In this document: positions 59,501 through 64,000 of the stretch, piece after piece | Layout: every line of letters starts with the position of its first letter | Numbering within the stretch: the stretch's first letter is position 1 | Assembly: GCF_015550595.1 (NCBI RefSeq) | Contig: NZ_JADNBB010000014.1 | Span: 1 to 64,000 of the forward strand | Source: Parabacteroides goldsteinii | Lineage (GTDB): Bacteria > Bacteroidota > Bacteroidia > Bacteroidales > Tannerellaceae | Length of the DNA: 64,000 bases | Reading direction: 5' to 3' | Program-made: the position numbers and the translations under genes | The notes under the pieces: model-generated | The model's database searches: none | Seen by the model: only the letters and a program-made list of their open reading frames with translations | Told to the model about the DNA's origin: nothing

Positions 59501-60474
59501 GCAATAACTGTTTTTGAATCAGCAACATCCGTTGTAGCTTTTGCAGCTTCAAGTATATTCAAAACTTCAGCATAAGTGGCACCATTTACAACAACCTGAG
59601 CATCTGCTATAGAGGAAGCTACTACATCAACAACAGCATCTGAGTTCTTCAATTTTGCATCGTAAGTAACCTGAGCAAATTTGTAAGCTGCACCAGTTGT
59701 AGCTGATTTTACCGTCGGAACTACTCCAATATAAAGGAAATCAGAAAAACATTCATTGAATGTATTATTCTTAGCCATTGCAGCAGCATCCAATCCAGAT
59801 GTGATTTCAACGGTTGCATTCTCGCCGTAACCTTTCAATTCTGATTCAGCAAAAGGATCCCCTTTTTTTGTAGCAAGCTTCAAACCTTCCTGAATGATAA
59901 CACCAGCTGAAGCATAATTAGGTGTACCAGTACTTGAAACAAAATTATTAGTAAAAGTATTACCTGTAACATTGTAAGAAGCAGTGGCAGCCTGAGGGAA
60001 AATAACAAGACCGTTTGAAACAGAAACATTATCACCTGTAGCTCTTGCACCTTGCACGAAAGTATTTCCGACAACTGTCAACTTAGCTGCAAAAGCTGTA
60101 ACCGCATTCTTTGTCCAATAACCATTTGCATCTTCATTTGCCGGGTTATTGATCAATGTCATATTCTTTACTGTTACATTTTCTGCTCCAATAACCAAAC
60201 GACCTGCCAATGTTACATCTGCATTTGATGTCAAAACAACATCTTTGGTATTAATCACCATATATGCTCCAGAACGGCCATCTGTCCCTAAGGAAACATT
60301 TTCCGTAAGATTAACAACAAGGTCTTTTTCACCTTCAGGCAAAGTCAAAATCTTCTTATCATTAAGAAGTTTTGCAAAATCTGCCGCGTTGTAATCCTTC
60401 GCATTTACATTACAAAACAGCGCGCCGGAAAGAAGTAGGCCCGCTGTTGCCAACGTAGAAAACTTTTTGTTCAT
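56539..60474 (-). CDS. Large surface (glyco)protein with DUF6383-like C-terminus
   Basis: A 1311-residue exported protein. Signal peptide (residues 1 to about 25, ending CNVNA), an N-terminal region (about 55-260) with repeating strand-turn units such as NVTVKNMTLINN and NVTGNTFTNN that suggest a right-handed beta-helix, a long middle part of beta-rich repeats, and a ~75-residue C-terminal domain (from about 1237) with VTITNVLGQTVLNS, resembling DUF6383 and other Bacteroidetes C-terminal anchoring domains. Possible O-glycosylation motifs (D-S/T-hydrophobic: DTI, DTT, DTL, DSA, DTV) occur many times. Parabacteroides uses such proteins as phase-variable S-layer-like surface glycoproteins. The promoter region upstream lies in an inverted-repeat segment that now points away. 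Confidence 0.85.
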   Translation of the reverse strand: MNKKFSTLATAGLLLSGALFCNVNAKDYNAADFAKLLNDKKILTLPEGEKDLVVNLTENVSLGTDGRSGAYMVINTKDVVLTSNADVTLAGRLVIGAENVTVKNMTLINNPANEDANGYWTKNAVTAFAAKLTVVGNTFVQGARATGDNVSVSNGLVIFPQAATASYNVTGNTFTNNFVSSTGTPNYASAGVIIQEGLKLATKKGDPFAESELKGYGENATVEITSGLDAAAMAKNNTFNECFSDFLYIGVVPTVKSATTGAAYKFAQVTYDAKLKNSDAVVDVVASSIADAQVVVNGATYAEVLNILEAAKATTDVADSKTVIACDDALVLLGGATVPVGNTMPVVSATVSTSGVVCDAAAQADAFKFDTPFILSANSTNRKALKADAANGFAIDTYDDKTDASFFWSFEKLETGATTGYAKLVNNAGKYLKIGEKFVGIKIEKTNDKWAPSKALNALALVNVEDGQVVTTTGATAYTLCEIGTRALTAGELLKIYGAGFEAEILYNKKPLSANPFTGILKPVKLVGKVAQPLDKTSLTESYMLQNAEGKMIVIRLDQKYSVGTADYGYKVIEMSPADLALALVGQDAEKYACFFSFNALDNFIAGKNESVVSISATTESGSNSYVLGALEIGDVTNLAAELVGKNILKTVTVKVGTFNKIVVEKFFTKPVFYSVTVVNNNKKAENYGKVLGLDATGKPAYVKAENALVGQPETQWAVTYNAGIITLRNREYPNAYRYLTESPVGSGSYSPVYFAYSANNLYKTSDPNTFADYNTGDTIKISPVAEFLPSDGFERLDADKLRDQLYYVGIQSSVWKGIAYAVENHKENHQIGLDTDKENATEWHLAAAKYTKLDDLGDELYTRPDTIKIGSTLGYFKADGTYVTSNDDDGNQTVFLKLLSYSLMNQANNEFMNYNNTKDVTRYTTGNADNTGNLKNPQYFALKIVGKNANGKALYNLLEVNKNSLYADGQFQWYNNKVYGGDSADKGILNRTDMYAQTENDLFVVEEKDAPEYVKLNQGDTIKIYRSETESDVLYQKGEFLGMGNAIEFNKINPALYVDTVYYNRGANNRWEYLLGINVTRIDTTYKCNVPSHGIHQADTTYGAFLVNYADSAIVEDTRDIHTNKYVYDNGTRYAKLGFEEGFRTNDTLYVARADGKFDKIEVGAPSRQLVKFAFRVMDHDANTFIVETGYKYPQDVDHSNEPATGYLRWINGNVVVTPNMEDAEVFKLKADDRNPVANEDLTASSVAVIAGEGQITVNGAAGKVVTITNVLGQTVLNSVISSDNATIAAPAGIVIVSVEGEAAVKAIVK

Positions 60475-60539
60475 AATTCTAAATTTAATATTAATACTAG
60501 TGTTCGTAAAAGTTCGATCTAAGAACGTTTCTAAATGTT

Positions 60540-60577
60540 AATGACTAGCTAAAACGTTCCTTTTTTCTCGTCATCAA
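60540..60577. repeat. Left inverted repeat of candidate invertible segment B
   Basis: 38 bp; matches the reverse complement of 60711-60748 at 33 of 38 positions, with the 19-bp core CGTTCCTTTTTTCTCGTCA identical. Also close to the repeats of segment A. The left end is 65 bp from the surface-gene ATG. Confidence 0.88.
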
Positions 60578-60683
60578 TTTGATGGATAAAAGAGTTTGTA
60601 ATGAAAAGCCACAATTTCGTACTAAACTTGCTATTCAATTGATAAGAAAGAACATACGATTTCATTTTTTTCTTTGGAAAGGA

Positions 60684-60713
60684 TTGCTAATCCAAAAGGA
60701 ATTTGTACTTTTG
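60684..60713 (+). promoter_or_regulatory. Promoter inside candidate invertible segment B (OFF orientation)
   Basis: TTG (60684-60686), 19 bp, TACTTTTG (60706-60713): a full Bacteroidetes promoter. It reads to the right, away from the surface-protein gene, and its -7 element abuts the right repeat. The minus strand of the segment has no comparable promoter. Confidence 0.75.
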
Positions 60714-60748
60714 TTGACGAGAAAAAAGGAACGATTAAATTAGTCATT
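60711..60748. repeat. Right inverted repeat of candidate invertible segment B
   Basis: Partner of 60540-60577, 133 bp away. Inversion between the two would turn the promoter at 60684-60713 towards the surface-protein gene. Confidence 0.88.
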
Positions 60749-60934
60749 GTTTTTGGCCTCATTTTTAGACTATCTACCTACATAACAGCACATTAAAAGA
60801 AGAAACTCCTTTTTGTTAATAATTATTTCATCGGCATTCTGTTTGAATACTATATAATGTACCCGTACATAATTAATATAGGAACCGTTTTACACTCTGC
60901 AACCACTTTCTACAAAGAATTCACACATCTGGCG
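60749..60934. other. AT-rich spacer without a gene
   Basis: Nothing convincing is coded here. Transcription from promoter B in its present orientation would enter this stretch and then run antisense to the VapE-like gene. Confidence 0.45.
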
Positions 60935-60946
60935 TCACCTGTCACA
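60935..60946. repeat. 12-bp inverted repeat, left copy, beside the VapE/HU module
   Basis: TCACCTGTCACA; its reverse complement TGTGACAGGTGA is found at 63208-63219. The pair brackets the VapE-like and HU-like genes. Confidence 0.5.
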
Positions 60947-60959
60947 CCTTCATATACGC

Positions 60960-62240
60960 TTAGATATCAACCGTTTGCAGTGACACCACCTGATAAAAGT
61001 TTCCATACTTGGTATGTTTGCGTTCCACGCCCATAGCAACCAGTAATTTGCCAAAATGGGCTGCCGATACGCTTCGCATAGCTGCCGGATTACATTTTTT
61101 CAATCGTTTAAAGATTTCGGCAGACGAAAGAGACAATGCTTCCTCACCATATTCGGCCGGACGAAAGCAAGAGTAGAACACTTCCTCCTCGACCGGACTC
61201 TTATAGAAAGCAGCATTCGAAGCCATTATCTTTGCTTCTTCTTCTCCCGTAAACCAATAACGTTCGCCGGCAAGTAATTCCGCTTTCAATTGGGCATACA
61301 GCTGGGCATGATCCACAGGCGAACAGTCGATCTTCTCCTCTATCTCAACACAAAGAAAACGACGGCTTCCGGTCGGATCAGTCAGCAACTCCTTCTGATT
61401 GGAAGTAGCTATAAATGAAGCGATACGGGGAAGTGAACTATAATTCTTCTGATGTGCCTTGCGAATATTCAAGCCGGCCATCTGCATCAGGTTTTTCAAT
61501 AAAGCCATTTTGCGGGGTGAGAATTTATCAAACTCATCCAGGTTGATCAAACCAAATTCCGACAATTTCCGTTCGGCTCCTGCCTGGCTGGCAAGATCAA
61601 AACTATCTGTATAATAACGCTGTAACTCACCAGGCAATATCATTTTACAAAATGTAGACTTTTGTTTTCCCTGTTTACGGCTTACCAAAACCGGTGCGAC
61701 GCTATTGGCATGCAATACATCCATTCCTAACCATTGTGCCGTCATACCCAGCAACCAGCGATGAAAACCTTCCACCCACAAGGGTGCTTCCGACACCCGA
61801 CGAGCCAGTCCGTCTACCCGATCTGTGCCGTCCCAATGAGGTAACTCGTTCATAAACAAATGGAAGGGATGATATTCTTCGATACTATCTGAATAAATAT
61901 ATCGTGAAATATCACGATCCCAACAATCAAGTCCACTCTTTCTGGCCGCTATGCAGAAGCTGTTCAAGTCGCGCTGGCCCACCGCCACAAACTGACAACC
62001 GGACACATGCCGCATCCGGTACTCGGTTTCGCCGGTCAGGTTATTAAAACGGAAATCATACTGCTCCCCCAGAAAATCTTCCATCTTCATAAGCGCGTCC
62101 GTCACTTTTCCCGCAGGTGATTTTTCAACTTGCCTTCCGGTAGCTGCCGGATGTTTCACTTCACGACTGTCATCCGCACTACCCAGCCACTTTTGAACCA
62201 GGCAAAAAACTGTTTCAATAAGATTTTTCATACTTTCCAT
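60960..62240 (-). CDS. VapE-like P-loop ATPase (DUF3874-containing)
   Basis: A 426-residue protein of the VapE/VirE family. Residues about 120-330 hold the VapE core: PHWDGTDRVD, SRKQGKQKSTFCKMILPG (a divergent P-loop), the Walker B-like INLDEFDKF and ATSNQKELLTDPTGSRRF. The C-terminal ~90 residues resemble DUF3874. A primase-like N-terminus usual for long members is absent. VapE proteins come from plasmids, phages and islands; this one is probably a domesticated or remnant helicase-like ATPase. ATG at 62240 or 62231. Divergent from the HU-like gene, with which it usually occurs. Confidence 0.85.
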   Translation of the reverse strand: MESMKNLIETVFCLVQKWLGSADDSREVKHPAATGRQVEKSPAGKVTDALMKMEDFLGEQYDFRFNNLTGETEYRMRHVSGCQFVAVGQRDLNSFCIAARKSGLDCWDRDISRYIYSDSIEEYHPFHLFMNELPHWDGTDRVDGLARRVSEAPLWVEGFHRWLLGMTAQWLGMDVLHANSVAPVLVSRKQGKQKSTFCKMILPGELQRYYTDSFDLASQAGAERKLSEFGLINLDEFDKFSPRKMALLKNLMQMAGLNIRKAHQKNYSSLPRIASFIATSNQKELLTDPTGSRRFLCVEIEEKIDCSPVDHAQLYAQLKAELLAGERYWFTGEEEAKIMASNAAFYKSPVEEEVFYSCFRPAEYGEEALSLSSAEIFKRLKKCNPAAMRSVSAAHFGKLLVAMGVERKHTKYGNFYQVVSLQTVDI

Positions 62241-62295
62241 ACCTTCATTTTTTATGTATTTTTCATCGAAGGTATAATGTGAACAGGGGGTTTTG

Positions 62296-62303
62296 CAAAT
62301 TTA
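62296..62303 (-). promoter_or_regulatory. -7 element of the VapE-like gene
   Basis: TAAATTTG on the minus strand, 55 bp upstream of the ATG at 62240. No clear -33. Confidence 0.4.
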
Positions 62304-62355
62304 CAGACAAGTATTTTCCGGGAAACTCATCTAACTCGCGGCCTTGAATATACTG

Positions 62356-62386
62356 TTGCACAGCTCATATCTTATTAGTACATTTG
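62356..62386 (+). promoter_or_regulatory. Promoter of the HU-like gene
   Basis: TTG (62356-62358), 20 bp, TACATTTG (62379-62386): a full Bacteroidetes promoter. A start near 62393 gives a ~145-nt leader that contains the tandem repeats. Confidence 0.7.
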
Positions 62387-62393
62387 TAGGGAG

Positions 62394-62481
62394 ATTTGTA
62401 TCGTTCAACAACACTGAAGCGATCGCTTAACAGGTGTGGAACGATCGCCTTACACGTGTCGGACAATCGCCCCACAAATGT
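62394..62481. repeat. 22-bp tandem repeats in the HU-gene leader
   Basis: Three clear 22-bp units at 62416-62437, 62438-62459 and 62460-62481, of the form G(A/G)A(A/C)(C/G)GATCGC(C/T)T.ACA..TGT, and a weaker one at 62394-62415. Unit 1 carries the palindrome AAGCGATCGCTT. The same period as the array at 30033-30120, and unit 2 shares CCTTAC with its third unit. Confidence 0.7.
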
Positions 62482-62537
62482 AAAACGAACAAAAAGTAGG
62501 CACTTAAATACTAATTACTCAAGAGAAACGAACGAAT

Positions 62538-63149
62538 ATGTCAGCAGAATACGACTTCTACAAAAACCCAATACCTCCCGGTAGCAAGAGAAAACCGCGT
62601 CTACACGCACGCATAGTAACAAACGGAACAATAGGAACGGAAGAACTGGCGGAAGAAATACACGGCCGGAGCACGTTGACAACCGCCGATATCCACGCTA
62701 CACTTATCTCGCTCAGCAAGGTGATAACCGAACATTTGCGACGTGGCGAACGCGTTCATATTAAAGGGCTGGGGTATCTGCAAATGACTTTGCAATGTCC
62801 TCCGGTGAAATATCCCAAAGAAATACGTGCCGAGTCGATACATTTCAAATCAGTAGCCTTCCGCCCTGAGATAGCCCTGAAGGATTCATTGAAAACAACC
62901 AGTTTCGTACGCGCCACGCGAAAAAATCATTCTGCCGGCTATTCAGACATAGAGATAGACGGTCTGCTGACCGGATATTTTCTAGATCATCCCTCCATCA
63001 GCCGGGAGAAATTTCAGGATCTGTGCTGCTTCACCAAAGGGACGGCCAATCGCAGACTGGCAAAACTGGTACAGGAAGGGAAACTCAGGAAGGAAGGATT
63101 ATACCGCTTTCCGGTTTACGCACCGGTTCCCGGAAATTACAGAAAATAA
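62538..63149 (+). CDS. HU/IHF-like DNA-binding protein with C-terminal winged-helix-like region
   Basis: A 203-residue protein. An HU-like fold spans about residues 10-130 (GERVHIKGLGYLQMTLQCP and FRPEIALKD are recognisable), as in the HU-HIG-type proteins of Bacteroidetes; the C-terminal ~65 residues (DGLLTGYFLDHPSISREKF, GTANRRLAKLVQEGKLRKEG) look like a winged helix. It probably bends or binds DNA near its own locus. Paired with the divergent VapE-like gene. Confidence 0.85.
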   Translation: MSAEYDFYKNPIPPGSKRKPRLHARIVTNGTIGTEELAEEIHGRSTLTTADIHATLISLSKVITEHLRRGERVHIKGLGYLQMTLQCPPVKYPKEIRAESIHFKSVAFRPEIALKDSLKTTSFVRATRKNHSAGYSDIEIDGLLTGYFLDHPSISREKFQDLCCFTKGTANRRLAKLVQEGKLRKEGLYRFPVYAPVPGNYRK

Positions 63150-63151
63150 CA

Positions 63152-63220
63152 AAGGTGAAACGCGAGGCTTCACCTTAACAAACTGTTCACCTGACCATTA
63201 CGATCAATGTGACAGGTGAA
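63152..63220 (+). terminator. Two hairpins between HU-like and glycosidase-like genes
   Basis: AAGGTGAA (63152-63159) pairs with TTCACCTT (63169-63176), and TTCACCTG (63186-63193) pairs with CAGGTGAA (63213-63220). T runs are lacking, so termination is uncertain. The last arm contains the 12-bp repeat TGTGACAGGTGA (63208-63219). Confidence 0.5.
63208..63219. repeat. 12-bp inverted repeat, right copy
   Basis: TGTGACAGGTGA, the inverted partner of 60935-60946. Confidence 0.5.
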
Positions 63221-63238
63221 GGGTATGCGTTGAAACAA

Positions 63239-64000
63239 CTACGGCATTGGTAAAAAACCCTCCGCTCTCACTGTCCAGCTTCCATCTTGCGGGAATCCGG
63301 GAGCTTCGCCCGATGATCCGTCCCAACCGGCAGCCATCATGGCGACAGCAGTCAATAAGGCACCGTTGGACGGGAAGTAAGGAAACGGACCGCCTGTAGC
63401 CAATCCATGTTCATCGAACTGGAAACCACCGGCTGGATGAAGCAGGAAGTCCACCGCCTGTCCGGGTTGCCCACAGCGCGCGGCTGCCATAGCCAGCATC
63501 GGAAAGTCCCATCCCCAGGTCCGGTCAAAATTCCAGGTAGCAGTGATCTTTGCCAATGTACGTGCCAACGTATCCGGATCAACCCCGTCCCCCGGCAGCA
63601 TACCGTAAGTACCGATTAAAGCCGGATGCTCGAAGACAAAGTCCGTCCACATGTCCGGGATACCCTCATACGTAACATATACATCTTCTTCAACAGGCAA
63701 CGGAGAGAGTCGGGCTAATACCTTTTCCCACTTTTCGTCTACCGGAAGCGACATGCGTTCACGCCATTCACAAGCCATCCGCAGGCCATAACGCCAATAC
63801 CCTAACTCGAAGGCCGGATTCAACGTTATTTCGGGTCGTGTATTCTCGGAAACAATAAAAACAGGAGGCCCTAATACATACCGATCCTGTGCCTCGTCAT
63901 AATGTGCATAATCGGCCATAAAGTCGGCGGTAGCCGAAACGACAGGTTCCCATTTCTCCAACGTCTCGCGGGTAGGATGCAGCCGGTAATCGAGGTCGGC
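63239..64000 (-). CDS. Six-hairpin glycosidase-like protein, C-terminal part
   Basis: The frame is open to the right edge of the window, so the 5' part lies outside; the last ~254 residues are seen. TWGWDFPMLAMAAARCGQPGQAVDFLLHP and FPYFPSNGALLTAVAMMAAGWDG fit an alpha/alpha-barrel glycoside hydrolase, but I cannot name the family or the substrate. Many Trp and Asp residues and a GC content above that of the neighbours agree with a polysaccharide-degradation gene. An apparent TTG start at 63961 is not real. Confidence 0.65.
   Translation of the reverse strand, partial: ADLDYRLHPTRETLEKWEPVVSATADFMADYAHYDEAQDRYVLGPPVFIVSENTRPEITLNPAFELGYWRYGLRMACEWRERMSLPVDEKWEKVLARLSPLPVEEDVYVTYEGIPDMWTDFVFEHPALIGTYGMLPGDGVDPDTLARTLAKITATWNFDRTWGWDFPMLAMAAARCGQPGQAVDFLLHPAGGFQFDEHGLATGGPFPYFPSNGALLTAVAMMAAGWDGSSGEAPGFPQDGSWTVRAEGFLPMP

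Noticed and set aside
63961-64000. Possible true start of the glycosidase-like gene at 63961.
   Set aside because: The codon is TTG and the frame stays open to the window edge with plausible residues, so the gene continues outside.

Overview
The window comes from a Bacteroidales chromosome, most likely Parabacteroides or a close Tannerellaceae relative. The evidence is the Bacteroidetes-type promoters (TTG, 19-20 bp, then TAnnTTTG), the near absence of Shine-Dalgarno sites, the fused ribosomal super-operon without tuf or adk, families such as DUF4270 and DUF4907, and a large surface protein with a DUF6383-like C-terminus behind an apparently invertible promoter, a feature known for surface glycoproteins of Parabacteroides distasonis. 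The genus is inferred.

Layout. 1-6.1 kb is an accessory block on the minus strand: an ATPase with a nuclease-like tail, a WYL regulator, and type I methyltransferase and specificity genes (hsdM, truncated hsdS); hsdR is not in the window. 6.2-6.65 kb is gene-poor and holds a candidate small transcript ending at a strong terminator. 6.7-15.8 kb holds ordinary single genes: an alkyladenine glycosylase, DUF202 and PepSY-like proteins, a hydrolase, three AraC regulators, fumarase C, a MATE exporter and a glyoxalase-fold protein. 15.9-20.0 kb is a divergent surface locus: a Kelch lipoprotein and DUF4907 protein one way, a DUF4270 lipoprotein and outer-membrane barrel the other. 20.0-21.2 kb holds a methyltransferase and a 52-codon ORF behind candidate invertible promoter A. 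21.4-25.1 kb holds a YhiM-like membrane protein and LytTR/LytS-type signalling genes. 25.3-31.6 kb holds rplS, a GH3-serine hydrolase fusion, a PLP enzyme and enolase. 31.8-38.0 kb is an ExbB-ExbD-ExbD-TonB-PstS-TPR operon. 38.1-56.1 kb is the str-S10-spc-alpha translation operon, entirely minus strand, from rpsL to rplQ. 56.5-60.5 kb is the 1311-residue surface protein with candidate invertible promoter B upstream. 60.9-63.15 kb is a VapE-like ATPase paired with an HU-like protein, and the window ends in a partial glycosidase-like gene.

The most interesting result is the pair of inverted-repeat-flanked segments near 21.0-21.2 kb and 60.5-60.75 kb. They share nearly the same inverted repeats and each carries a Bacteroidetes-type promoter against one repeat. 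In this assembly the promoter at A points towards its gene (ON) and the one at B points away from the surface-protein gene (OFF). No invertase is in the window, so both would have to be served in trans. Other unexplained structure includes two arrays of 22-bp tandem units (30.03-30.12 kb and 62.39-62.48 kb) and a 12-bp inverted repeat bracketing the VapE/HU pair.
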